From Rhizoctonia solani (Eukaryota; Basidiomycota; Agaricomycetes; Cantharellales; Ceratobasidiaceae), in assembly GCF_016906535.1 (NCBI RefSeq), contig NC_057379.1:1116001-1180000 (forward strand): a stretch of 64,000 nt of DNA. The letters are read 5' to 3'. Each line of letters begins with the position of its first letter. Positions within the stretch are counted from its first letter, which is position 1. This document shows positions 10,871 through 22,468 of this stretch, piece after piece. The notes under the pieces were generated by a model, which saw only the letters and a program-made list of their open reading frames with translations, did no database searches and had not been told where the DNA came from. Position numbers and translations under genes: made by a program.

Positions 10871-12824
10871 ATGGACTTACCAGACATCGTCCAAGCTCGT
10901 GTTTCTACCTTGGAGAAGCAGCTTTCCAAATGCAAACGTCAACTTGTGCGTTTGTACTACTCAGACGAGTGCGATCGGTTCGAACAGTTTCGTGATGAGG
11001 TGTTTATCGGTATTCTCAAAGACACATGTACTCTGGTGCACGAAGCGGAGCTCGTAAGGGCTCCGTATCTCGCGGAGCTGGCAAAAGCAGCGGACAATAT
11101 ACTTGATGACGCTATTGCCTACTCCCATGGAAGACAAAGTGATTCATCCGGGTTGGAGGAAGCCCTATACGATCTCATGCCTTCTTGGGCCCATGACGAC
11201 GCTCAGAATCGGCCACTGGTCCTGGACAAGGACGCGGCCAAGTTCCCGCTTGGTGAGTTATCATTTATAGTACACCCTTTTTCTGGCTAATCCATGTAGC
11301 TCATGCTGCCCTTGAATCTCTTATGCAGCTTCCGATTTTTCAAATGCGCTTGGGTCCAGGTGGTGAGTGTCGTTCGTGTATCTTGAGAATGTGTCCTGTA
11401 ATCCACGTTGGGTTTTAACAGAAATCAACGAAATGACAACGAAAGCTTGGGATCCAGCTTTGAAACGGCATCCCAAGTCAACCAAACTGGCCCGGTTTCG
11501 GACCAACTCTTCTCTGACACGCACCACCAAAAGACCGTTGGCAACCCGTGTTCTCGATGCGCGCTGCGAAGTATCTTCTTCGCGATGTTCGGTCCCTATC
11601 AGGTTTCTTACAGGGCTGGATAGCACGTTCCTGGCGTTGACCGGAATGCGCGGGGTTAAGAACCGCTCGCCCGCACTGGAGTACTTCATTCTCAATCAGC
11701 CTCTTGCACCCTCTACCTACTTCCCTCAGAGAGATACTACCATGAACCTAGGCTTGCAGATGTCGCTTCTCATGGTGTTATTGACGAGGCAAGGCGGTTG
11801 ATATTCTTGGGAGACGATGATCGTATCAAGTCGTATGAATGGGGATCTTCCACCGAGGTTTACGAGAACCTGTTTCCCGTCCACACTTTGGATACCAAAC
11901 ATTACCAAGGCCCAATGATGGTTCTTCCTGACGGATCTGTCGTCCGTGCAGGAAAAGGGAATGCTGGCGTATATAATATCGAGTCCCTTCCCACACATGG
12001 CGAATACGAGAAGGGAATCATAGGGAGGAAAATCAAGAGCTTTGATACGAGGCGAAATGACCCAGAAAAGATCGAGCCATCTTCGGGTTCAGCTCCGACC
12101 TCACACATCAAATTCCTTGATTACCCCGAGTTCGAACCCAGCACCTGGCAGCCCCTCGTCTCATCTCCTTCAACTGTCGTATGTGCTGAATCTGCTCGCA
12201 AAGGAGGTCGATATAGCTGTATAGTCATTGACCTGGAAACGGGAAAGACAGCCATGCACTACCTCGGTCACAACGCTGGTATGTTGGCCTTCTCTGTCAG
12301 CAAAACCGACCCCCACCTGTTCTTGTCAGCTTGCAACGATGGGTTCGCACGCCTATATGACACTAGATACTCGCTTCCTGTTGTCACCTTCCATGCCCGT
12401 GGCCAGAACGAATTCTGTGAGGCTGCTGCGCTCGCCCATCCAAACAACATTCCAAGTAGGCTATTTTTGATTTGCCGGTCCTAGATAACCGCTAGTGCTA
12501 TTCAAGTTGTGTTTACAGGAACGCACAAGGCAGAACAGATCAAGGTGTGGGATGTTCGCGCTCGAGCGTGCGCCTACGAATTGGCAACGGGTAACAATGC
12601 AGTACGATCCCTTGCATGGGACGCCTCAAATAACAGCCTCTACGCGGCCACCAAGTGCAGTTATGTGAATCCGTCTGGGCAGAATCGCAAATATCGACCC
12701 GCGAGGCCTCTGAATAACCAGCAGAGGCAAATGGAATATGAAGACGAAGACGGGGAACCAGACGAATACTCAGGCCGCTGCTGGCCTATCAACGCTTGGC
12801 ACAAGGAAGACTATTTCGGTTATA

Positions 12825-13031
12825 CACTTGCGCCCAAAAAGATTGAGCCACGTGAGCTCAAAGCAATGACGCTCACGCGTCACCCGCACGATTGAGAATT
12901 CGTTTACGATGTAATAGTAAATTATGTAGATACAGTAGTATAGAACATATGTACAAAGTTTTAGATCAAAACCAAGTCTCCTCGTGGAGATACGCGTGAG
13001 CGAAATTTTTGGGCTGGCTCATTCTTTTTGA
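12825..13031 (+). repeat. Left terminal inverted repeat of the Tc1 element
   Basis: This repeat is about 207 bp and pairs with 14234-14440. It keeps CpG sites, as in ACGCGTCACCCGCACGATTG, that are TpG or CpA in the right repeat. Confidence 0.93.
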
Positions 13032-13118
13032 TCACTTTATATAAGCTACTTGGTCCTCCCTCATCAAGTGCCATTTACCACCCCTTTTTACGCTCAAATA
13101 CCTGCCGAAAGTGCGCAA

Positions 13119-14156
13119 ATGGCTCGATACACTAGTTCCAAGACTAAGGCTCAGATAATTGTGCTGAAAAAGCTCAAATACTCAGATTGGGCTATTGTTC
13201 AGCTTTTGCAACCTCAGACCAAGGTCTCTTGCGCAACTGTTGGTTGTATCTGGGCCAAGTATGGACTTACTGACTGCCCACTTGATCAACACAATCCCAT
13301 TCCTGGGCGCCCACAAAAATTAACCCCCAGCAACGTCAGATTTGCCGCTTTGGCCCTAGCTCAGAGTAGAGTACCAACAGCAGCAAATATTAGACGGCAG
13401 TACTTCCCTGCCGTTGGGTCCTCTACCCTCTGCTGCTACCTCCAAGAGCTGGGTTTACAGCCGTACAAACGCCGCTGAGTACCCCTGCTCACTTATTGGC
13501 ATAGAAAAGCCCGTTGCGCGTGGGCCCACAGTTGATTATTCTGGCCACAATCACGCTGGGACAACATTGTCTTCTTGGACAAAGTCCAAATCAAGTTATT
13601 TGGGGCCAACAGCGGCCAATATTACTGGAGGCAGCCTAGTGAGTCCCCGTATAATCCCCAATACACCAAAAAGACAATATCTCATGGTGGCGGGGGTATC
13701 TTCATTTGGGGGTGCATTACCCAAGAGGGAGTTGGGCAATTGTACCTTATACAACGCAAGCTGAACGCCCCAGGATACATTGAAATCCTTGGGGACGCCT
13801 TCTTTGGAACCCTCGCCAACTATAAAATCACCCTGTTCAACATTACATTCCAGCACAACCAAGATCCAAAGCATACAGCCAGGCTGACACAACGTTGGCT
13901 TGCCAGTTGGGGCGTAAGCGTCCTCCCATGGCCATCAAAAAGCCCGGATTTGAATATAATCAAGAACGTCTGGTGGCATCTGAAGGAGCGCGTGCGTACT
14001 CACTGACCTCCCGCTTCAAATAAGGAAGAATTATGGAAAATAGTGAGGGACAAATGGAAACAAATTTCCCCAAAATATATTGGCAATTTGTATGATTCAT
14101 TACTGCGTTGAGTACAAGCTGTGTATTTAGCTAAAGGTGGAAACACCAAATACTAA
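13119..14156 (+). pseudogene. Tc1/mariner transposase, four in-frame TGA stops
   Basis: A single frame runs from ATG 13119 (MARYTSSKTKAQI) to TAA 14154-14156 (KGGNTKY), about 345 codons, the usual Tc1 length. The N-terminal helix-turn-helix region is followed by GRPQKLT. The catalytic part contains IVFLDKVQIKLFG, ISHGGGGIFIWGC, NQDPKHTA and WPSKSPDLNIIKNVWWHLK. TGA stops occur in frame at 13476, 13533, 14004 and 14109. Each sits where an Arg is expected in the family, so each is explained by CGA to TGA. Two catalytic acids also look lost: the second D of the usual QDNDPKH block is N here, and the E of the usual NPIENVW block is K. The protein must be inactive. Confidence 0.9.
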
Positions 14157-14233
14157 AATTTGTATCCAAATTATTCAGTTTTGCATGTCATTTTGGGTGC
14201 ATGCATGCAGTTGCAGGTGCAATTTGAAAATGC

Positions 14234-14440
14234 TCAAAAAGAATGAGCCAGCCCAAAAATTTTGCTCACGCGTATCTCCATGAGGAGACTTGGTTTTGAT
14301 CTAAAACTTTGTACATATGTTCTATACTACTGTATCTACATAATTTACTATTACATTGTAAACAAATTCTCAATTGTGCGGGTGATGCATGAGCGTCATT
14401 GATTTGAGCTCACATGGCTCAATCTTTTTGGGCGCAAGTG
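14234..14440 (-). repeat. Right terminal inverted repeat of the Tc1 element
   Basis: This is the inverted copy of 12825-13031. Nearly all differences I can see from the left repeat are C to T or G to A at CpG positions, with one other substitution (AAAGCAATG against AAATCAATG). Confidence 0.93.
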
Positions 14441-14604
14441 TATGTTTGACTGTGGAGACCATTGTATCCGTAAGTTGATTTTGCCAACCAAAGACCATTT
14501 GTTGACGCCGGTTGTTTTGTAGTTTGGTATGCCTTAAAAAGGACCCAAACACTTCTGTGTTGCCAGAATATGGCAATGCTACAACTTGTTGTAATCATTG
14601 GTGA

Positions 14605-16791
14605 GCAACTAATACTGGAGTTTGATTCCTTGGATAGTTTCTGCTATTTGTATTTGTATGTATGCCATCCGCAAAATAATTCAACTCGTAATCAGTAATT
14701 TAGTCACCATAACTTGATGATAGTCAAGTGAAACTATTGCATCCTCTCAGTACTTGCTACTCCCAAAAACATAAGAGATACAAATACGTAAAGGATACTA
14801 ACGTGTGAATCGCTTATAAAATTGAACAATGATAATAAATATGTGTACAGAGCAACGCCCATTCCGTCAGGTTACTAATCTACTTGTTAAAGACGGTACG
14901 GAAAACCCGTCATTCAAACTCAATGATTCTCAATCCCCCCGGGCTACATGCAACAAAAACTCTTGCTCTTCTTACAAAAGTACAGAGTTATCTTTGGTTC
15001 AAATACAGTGGCTATCAGAGCGAAACCAATGAAATTACTTTGGCCAAATTCCTAAAGTAGGTGACGTATCAAGCAGCATGTATGCGGGAAACTATAATCA
15101 TATAGGGATTTTCTTTGGCACGTGTATATCATTGATTGTGAATATATTCTGCAGAATTCAAGCAAGTCCCAATAGAGTTAGGGATGCCGAATATAGTATC
15201 GCGCTGGTGTTCCTCGATGAAATCGCGCGTTCTGGAGCGTGCCCGGGCCGCAATGATAGAGCATTTATTGCGTGATGGGGTCCCAGCCGCCGATTCAGGG
15301 ATCAATCCCGGCAGTCTCTATCTAAATAAGAGAAACCAAGGTAGTTCTCGTCAATGTACCCTTCGAATCCTGTATAAATAAAGATAAGCTTGTTTGAAAT
15401 TTAGTGAAGCTAAACGGGACTGCACCACCCCTGGTTAGTTGAGCTACCTTGGTAAAGGTGTGCATATACTCAAAGATGAAATCGTATTAGTACAGTTTAT
15501 CCCAGCTTGTATGTATGCTGTTGATGAGAGGTCGCAGGTAGATGGCAGCGCGCGATAGAATCATATACAATATTCGAAAGGGGTGAAGTGTCACGGTCAC
15601 GTGAATCCCCCAGACACTATGACATACTAAATTCACGGCCATTGGCGTATCAAGCGAGAGGCTTCAGTCTATTTTCACGTTTCTCAGGCCTATAAATCAG
15701 TAGATTATCGTCACGAGTCTCCGCACACCATCGTATTCCTCGCATAGTCCCATACAATACCACGTTACACCATAGGTTTATACATCATCGCATTGCCTCC
15801 ACCGGGGCCATGTATCTTCAGACCTCTTCCATTTTTATAGCTCGACGTACGTTACACAGAACTGATACACCCACCTGGCAATCCACCTCCATTATATACA
15901 CACTAGACCATTAACTTGTGGCCGTGCAATCTCGCGCGCGACGCACCTCCTGGTTCACATGTATAACATTCGATCACCCACGTTTCTCCATGCTTCTACA
16001 TTATAACTCAAACAATGCGACCTCTTTTAACGAACAGCATGCTTATAAATAATTACACCCCGTTACCACCTCTTGCCGCTCACCGATTGACCGTTTGAAA
16101 TTTGGATGCGATCCACATAGTCGCTCCTAGGCTATCTGTGAGCGGCCGCGGGCTCCTCTACTTGTACCCCCCACAGAGTCACATATTAAGTATACGAACG
16201 TACCAGACCAGTACATAGGATAAGTATGGGGAGCCGGCTATGCATGTAGAGAGGTTTATTTTCGAACTGCCAAGGTTTCACAGCATCTCTGTCACCAAAC
16301 TATCTGGAACATGGAGCCAAACGGCTATAACGACGACGGAGCCAAAGTGGTGAGTATATGTTTTTGAGTATGAGGCCCTGGATCGACTGCCGATGTAGGA
16401 GGACCCAATGAAACCAATCCAAACTAAACCTAAAACTGGGCTTGTTTCAATTTCATACAAATAATATGGACGCAATGGTCTTCCGTATGTGACAGAGCCT
16501 CAGCCATTGAAACCATCTTTATCAAAAACGTTGGCCATGAATAAGACTCAAGGATTTTCTCCCTACCACCCTAACTAGGTTCTGCGAACATGACAAATGC
16601 CATATTATGCCTCTATGTTCTTGATGTTTTAACTGGGGATCCATAATGAGAAATCGACGTCGCACATGCTGTGGCTATTGCTTCTCAGAATTCGAGGGAC
16701 AAGTTTATGTCATCAAAGACACATGACGCGCTTGACTGAATAGAACTCGAAGCGACCGCCAGGCCAGACAATTTCTCAAGCCACCACAACC
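14605..16791. other. 2.2-kb intergenic region between copies B and C
   Basis: No convincing gene is visible. Part of it (about 15401-15484) is homologous to sequence about 640 bp downstream of copy C, so the B/C duplication extended past the gene. ATCATATACAATATTCGA near 15560 repeats a motif upstream of copy A. A C/A-rich stretch about 15690-16100 with a CCTATAAATC box near 15690 resembles a promoter and leader, but no long frame follows. The promoter of copy C lies at the right end. Confidence 0.4.
15401..15484 (+). repeat. Duplicated 3' flank of WD40-like copy B
   Basis: The stretch AGTGAAGCTAAACGGGACT...CCTTGGTAAAGGTGTGCATATAC aligns over about 80 bp with 19538-19620 downstream of copy C (AGTGAAGCTAGATGAGATT...CCTTGGTAAACGTGCGCATATAC). 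This marks a segmental duplication larger than the gene. Confidence 0.6.
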
Positions 16792-18901
16792 ATGACCTTG
16801 CCGAACACTATTCAGACTCGAATTTCTGCCTTGGAGAAGCGACTTTCCAAATGTAAACGTCAACTCGCACGTTTACAACAGTCCGATGAGGGTGATCGGT
16901 TCGAGAAGGCTCGCGACGAGGTGTTTATCGGTATCCTCAAAGACGCCTGTTCCCTGGTACGCGAAGGGGAGCTCGCTAGTGCTCCTTACCTTTCAGAACT
17001 CGCAAAAGCGGTGGACAGGATACTTGACGACGCTATTGGTTACTCGTATGGGAGAGAAAGCGATTCTTCTGAGCTCGATGAAGGTCTATACGATTTCATG
17101 CCTTCTTGGGCTCACGACGACGCCGGGCATCGGCCACTAATCCCAGACAAGGATGCGGACAAATTCTTCCTTCGTGAGGGCTTCGTCATTTAATATATAG
17201 GCTTGTATCTAACCATTCTTTTGTAGCTCCTGCTGCCCTTGAGTCGTTCGCCCGCATCTTTCGATCACGCTTGGGCCCAGGTGGTAAGCATCGCTCTTAT
17301 ACCTTGAGAATATGTCGTGTAATTCTCGAATAGACCTTAGTGAACTCATGCCCAAAGCTTGGAGCTCAGCTATGAAGCGGCATCCCAAGTCAACCAAACT
17401 GTCCCGGGTTCGGTCCAACTTACCGCCTCTGACACCTACCAACGACAAACCATGGGCGGCTAGTGTTCTCGATGCTCGCTGCGAAATATCGTCTTCTCGG
17501 TGCTCTGCTCCTATCAGGTTTCTCACAAGCTTGGATAGTACATGCCTGGCTTTAACCGGAATGGGCGGCTATAAGAACCGTTCACCCGCGCTGGAGTACT
17601 TCATTCTCAACAAACCTCTTGCACCCTCTACCGACTTTCCGGACAGACACTGGTATGAACCTAAACTAGCAGGTGTCGCCTTTCACGGCATGATTGATGA
17701 GGGAAGGCGACTGATATTCCTGGGAGACGATGATCGTATCAAATCGTACGAATGGGGATCTTCCACTGAGGTTTACAGGGACCCATTGCCTGTTCATACT
17801 TTGGATACCGAATCTTGCAGAGGTCCGATGATGGGTCTTCCTAACGGATTTGTCGTTCGTGCAGGAAAAGGGAATGCTGGCGTATATAATATCGAGTCCC
17901 TGCCTACGCATGGCGAAGATGGGGATGAAATCGTAGGAGAGGAGATCGACCTCGATGATTTTGATACGATGCGAGATGATCCGGAAGAGATCGAGCCATC
18001 TTCGGGTTCAGCTCCGACCTCACACATCAAATTCGTCGATCACCCTGAGTTCAAACCCAACACATGGCAGCCTCTCATCTCATCTCCTTCAACTGTCATC
18101 TGCGCCGAGTATGCTCGCGAAGGAGGTCAATATAGCTGTATAGGCATCGACTTGGAAACGGGAAAGACAGCCATGCACTACCTCGGTCATGGCGCTGATA
18201 TATCGGCTTTCTCTGTCAGCAAAACCGACCCTCAGCTGTTCTTGTCGGCTTGCAACGATGGATTTGCGCGTCTGTATGACACCAGACGCCCGCTTCCTGT
18301 TGTCACGTTTGATGCATGCGGCCAGAACGAATTCTGTGAGGCCGCTGCATTTGCTCACCCCGACAGCATTCCAAGTAGGTTGTTTTGATTAAATCACCTT
18401 GGATAATCGCTGATGCTATTCAAGTTGTTTTTACGGGCACTCACAAGGCAGAACAGATCAAGGTGTGGGATGTTCGTGCTCGAGCGTGCGTCTACGAATT
18501 GGCAACGGGTAACAACGGGGTGCAATCACTTTCATGGGATGCCCCGAATAACTGCTTGTACGCGGCTACCGAGTGCGAATATATGGATAGGCTTGGATAC
18601 CATCATGATTATCGTCCTGCCAAGATTCCAAAGGACCAACGGGGCCACATGGAGCTCGAAGACGAAGAATCGGATGATGAATTCTCGGACCGCTGTTGGC
18701 CTGACAAAGCTTGGCACAAGGAAGGTTATTTCGGCTATATGTTCGACTGTGGAGACCACCGCATCAGTAAGTTGATTAATCAACCAAAGGTTGTTCGCTG
18801 AGCCCGGTTGTCTTGTAGTTCGGTATGCTTTCAAGGAGGATCCGAACCCTACTGTGATGCCAGAATATGGAGATGCTACGGCTCGCGATGATTATTGGTG
18901 A
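16792..18901 (+). CDS. WD40-like family protein, copy C (intact)
   Basis: This is the intact relative of copy B. ATG 16792 opens MTLPNTIQTRISALEKRLSK, a short coiled coil. YDFMPSWAHDDA follows, then a small exon, then a long exon from about 17332 with KRHPKSTKLSRVRSN, FLGDDDRIKSYEWGS, VVRAGKGNAGVYNIESLP and SACNDGFARLYDTRRPLPVV. A short intron (about 18375-18425) leads to VFTGTHKAEQIKVWDVRARA and DRCWPDKAWHKEGYFGYMFD. A last intron (from about 18768) leads to RYAFKEDPNPTVMPEYGD and TGA 18899-18901. Conserved features are the N-terminal coiled coil, the PSWAHDD box, WD repeats and the FGY.FD.GDHRI tail. I know no name for this family; a scaffold role is inferred only from the WD repeats. Confidence 0.85.
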
Positions 18902-20552
18902 ATAATTAATCCTTAAGCTCAATTCCTTGAATAATATTTGCTGCTTGTATTTTTATGTATGAGATTTGTGTTGTGAAAGAATCAAATTTGGATGAGTGAT
19001 ATCGTGCAAGCCCACCATCAGGAAACTCCGGGTCCGCCAGCAAGATAAAACGAGAAGATATTTGTAAGACCGAAATCGATGTGACCCTTGGGTTTTACTT
19101 TGCGTACTACGAGGATTTTGGGTAAATACCGGGTAATATTTAGGTTAGATACTAATCAATTGGGCATAGGAAAGTAGCGGCAAGACGTCCCAGCCATCGA
19201 AATACGAACGCCTTCTGGTAGCCTTTGTCTACCTGAAACCAAGGCAGTGCTTGCCAATTTACCTTTCGAACGCCTACTTGCTTGGTGTGTCATCGCTACG
19301 GTCCGGTGCTTGGGATCAAGTTTTCTTTGAAATGATTCACAGCGATTGGCCCCTGGATATATCACCTACCTGATTCAGGCCGAAATCACCGAGCACGGAC
19401 CAGTATAGGGCCACTTCATATATCATGAGATATTCAAAATTACAGATGATGAGAGGTGGATTTCTATTTTCTGGATGGGGTGGCTTTCCATGGAATGGGG
19501 CTACAGTGCACCGTAAAAATGTATACCTGGAGTTTCAGTGAAGCTAGATGAGATTGCGTTACTGGTGGTTGGTGGGGTTGCCTTGGTAAACGTGCGCATA
19601 TACCCAAAGGTAAAACGTTCACTGTCTTAATTGTCCATCAATTGCTTCGGATAAATATATGAAGTGGGTTGGTAAGTCACATGTGAATATATGCGTGCCT
19701 TGAAGGCGGCGTGAATCAGCAATGAGTGGATGAGCCCCTGCTCAGAGAAGGCAGTTTAAGGTACGTCTGTCGTGGCGGCTTTACTTCTCTTCAATTGAAT
19801 GGTATTGAAATCTCAACTGAAGGAGCAGTGATTCTATATATATTCGTCTCCCCCGATAGCTATGACGTTGATCGCTGCATGAACCCTTCAATTCAACACA
19901 TGCGATCTACAGTGACTTAAAAAGACAAACATGTTGGGTGTGTGGAGCGTAAAATACCCGTCCTCAATGATCAGGCCAAACATACTATCGCACAGAACAC
20001 TCTAAAGATCAGCCATTCCCCAAACGATCAGCATTGCTCGCGCATGGACTTGACCTGCGCAACCGCCTGAAGATCCATCTGATCGGTGACCACGATTCAT
20101 ACGTTAATCTATACACTGGTATTCTAAACCTGGCTCGTTCACCTTTGTCTCATAGACTCTAAGAAGCTGTCATCCCACTGTCTAACAAAGACGTTCAACT
20201 CGACGTATCAACGTCGGATTTTCATTAGATGCACTTGGCATCGCATCGCACCCAGCGTGGAATAAAAACAATAAACATGATACAACGAAGAAAAAGGTCT
20301 AAAAAATCAGCAAGACCGAAAGTAGGACCCAATTACATGAAGAAAAAAATTGGAACCAGGAACATATATACACATAAGACATGAATCCGAGCGCAACTAG
20401 GCGAAGGATCGACTTTTCATAAAGCACAGACAGACAGACCGTAAGACCAAGGGTAAAAGAAGGGGAAACGAATGTGAGGATTGGGCGTGTAGAGGAAAGG
20501 ATCGTCACGTAAGAATGTTGGAGTTAGAGCCAGGACCGAGCGATAAAAGAAT
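18902..20552. other. Intergenic, 3' of copy C and of the coiled-coil gene
   Basis: These 1.65 kb between convergent genes contain the duplicated flank at 19538-19620. I see no conserved protein or RNA. Short open frames near 19160 and 19726 have no family features. Confidence 0.4.
19538..19620 (+). repeat. Duplicated 3' flank of WD40-like copy C
   Basis: This is the partner of 15401-15484; see that entry. Confidence 0.6.
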
Positions 20553-21742
20553 TCAAAATTTTATCTCGAGGGACGCATTGTCGTCACTCGTCTCGGGCGT
20601 GAGTGGCTCTCCATGGACCGGGAGCCGGATGAGTGTGTTCAACTGAATAGTACTCGGCTTGCGTCCGGCAAGCCTCTTCCCTGGCGTCAACTGCGACTCG
20701 CTTTTCATTCCGCGCCCATTAATCAACATTCGTCCTTTCCCTCCACTCATCCGTACCTCGCTCGCCTGTCGTTTAAGTTGAATCAAGCTCTCGCGCCCAG
20801 CTCCGAGTCGGCGGCGCAACGAGTCCCGTTCGCTACGCATGCGCTCAACTTCGTCTTCCAACGCCCATATCCGAGTGGCGGCTTTAGTGCGTTCTAGGCT
20901 CGCTTCGAAGAGTGCACCAGTTGACACGGAATCGGCAGAGGTGACAGATGGAGCGCGCGTTCCGCGGGTGAGGATGGATTCAGTGTATTTAGGTGGCGGT
21001 GGGGGGCACGCCTGATGGACAGATTGAATAAGACCAAATGACTCTGGCAGCTGAACAAAAAAAAACTTACTATCGTTGGGGCGCGGATAGTCCCATCCTC
21101 TGAAGAATCGACACTGAGATCGACTTTCCAGCTTTGAAGATCGTCTTGTAATTTTTCAACCTCAGCCTGGAATCCATCTTCAACTTGCTCGAGTTCGAGG
21201 ACGAGCTGTTCCCTTTGTGACTGAAGGACAGTTATGTGTGCTTTAGACTTTTCGAGTTCTTCAGTACTCTTGGTTAACTGGTCTTGTGTATCTGCGAGCT
21301 TGGCTTCCAGTTGTGACACGCGCTCTCGGAGGGTGGCGTAATCAGCCGGATAGGCGGCGGCTGCAGTAATTAAGCTTAGTCGAGATTCCAACTGGGCTTG
21401 TAGTTGTTCAATGAGCATTTGCTATGAATCAATCTAGATTAGCCCCAATTGGGCGTTTGGCTATTATTATGTTCAACCGACGAACCTGAAGGGCGTTCTC
21501 GTCCAGCGCCCGTTGGAGCCTAATATCAGCGTCCCGGGGGGTAGATAGAACCATGACGAGGCGAGCTTCCAAGTCAATTGCCAGTTCCCGTAGCTTGGCA
21601 TTTTCGCTACGCACAGCACCACAGCACTTGCTTTCGTATGTACACTGCAATATGATTGTCAGTTTATGCGGAATGAAAGCGATGGGAAATCACTTACTGA
21701 AGGAGCACCGGTCTTCCCGAGCCAATGTCGTAGAGCAATCAT
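20553..21742 (-). CDS. Coiled-coil protein
   Basis: ATG 21742 opens MIALRHWLGKTGAPS. Splicing at GTAAGT joins this to CTYESKCCGAVRSENAKLRELAIDLEARL and then, over a short intron, to QMLIEQLQAQLESRLSLI. A long heptad-rich region follows (RVSQLEAKLADTQDQLTKST, LQSQREQLVLELEQVEDGF). Another intron leads to a Pro-rich segment, a second coiled coil (RIWALEDEVERMRSERDSLRRRL) and a basic tail. The length is about 330 residues. No enzyme domain is visible. Coiled coils this dense suggest a structural or tethering protein, for example of the cytoskeleton or trafficking, but I cannot name it. A TATAAG box lies about 95 bp upstream (near 21835). Confidence 0.75.
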
Positions 21743-22468
21743 GGTAGTAAGAGTTATGTACGCAGAAACAAACCGGATATCTAGAGAGAGGGACCGAAAC
21801 ACACCGAAACAAGAGGGGGAGGATGGATGGGGACTTATAGTCAGACAATTGAATGACGGTCGACGTCCGGGATGAAATCCAGAGCTACTCGTGCTCATGC
21901 ATTTTGGGGGGCCCTATCAGCCACAGGGCTGGGTCTGCATCACAAACCCAATCGGGAATCCCATGCCTCGTGTTTGACTTGACGGATCAGTGCTCAAAAG
22001 CCCATGGGTTCCAAAATGGTAGTTAACTAGCCGTCTGGTCGATGCTCGTACCTTTTGTCATATATTTTACGATGTCTCCAGGAATTTAGTTAGACTTTGT
22101 CCCAGTCCGCAAACTCTTTGCCAAAATGAAATTAAAATCCATCATCAGCTCGGAGTCTGTTGGCCACATAACTTGCCCTGTGGCAATTCCACCCAAAGCT
22201 TCAACACCGTCACTATGTCAGGCAAAGTTTCGTAAAGTACAGTCGCCAACTGGGCATCAATTACTTTAGCGGCCACGGCCAACAGGTTTCATATCGGTTT
22301 CTGGCCTTGGTTTTCAGACGGGTCCGTACAAGACCCTCGAATTACAAATATACACCACACCGGCCACGCGACCGGAGTAAGATCGACAGGAAGTCACCAG
22401 CATGTAATTAATGGGTGCCTGTAGATTGCAACTTGCGATACGATAAGTATATAATTATAAGCCACTGT
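21743..22468. other. Intergenic between coiled-coil and EF-hand-like genes
   Basis: This is about 725 bp with no gene-like frame. It should contain the coiled-coil gene's promoter and the 3' flank of the EF-hand-like gene. Confidence 0.4.

Larger units (their letters stand above)
12825..14440 (+). mobile_element. Tc1/mariner DNA transposon, 1616 bp, with long TIRs
   Basis: The element starts CACTTGCGCCCAAAAAGATT and ends with its inverted complement. It is flanked by TA at 12823-12824 and 14441-14442, the classic Tc1/mariner target duplication. Removing the element and one TA gives CTATTTCGGTTATATGTTTG, which matches the uninterrupted copy C (TATTTCGGCTATATGTTCG). The TIRs are about 207 bp each. 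A transposase reading frame fills most of the interior but is broken by stops. The element is therefore not autonomous as sequenced. Confidence 0.95.
10871..14604 (+). pseudogene. WD40-like family copy B, split by a Tc1/mariner insertion
   Basis: This is the same family as A and C and closest to C. Exon 1 (ATG 10871) keeps the coiled coil and DLMPSWAHDDA. Exon 3 keeps KRHPKSTKLARF. The frame breaks near 11735, where B has two extra bases relative to C; the following block (IFLGDDDRIKSYEWGS) is in another frame. The gene resumes to FTGTHKAEQIKVWDVRARA and DYFGYT, then is cut at 12824 by a transposon whose TIR gives a foreign tail stopping at 12895. The missing end resumes at 14441 (FDCGDH equivalent), keeps its intron, and loses one base in the last exon. 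It is non-functional as sequenced, though a truncated product is conceivable. Confidence 0.85.

Noticed and set aside
14370..14576. A 68-residue minus-strand frame resembling the tail of copy B
   Set aside because: The resemblance exists only because both tails are read from the transposon's two inverted repeats; it is not a gene.
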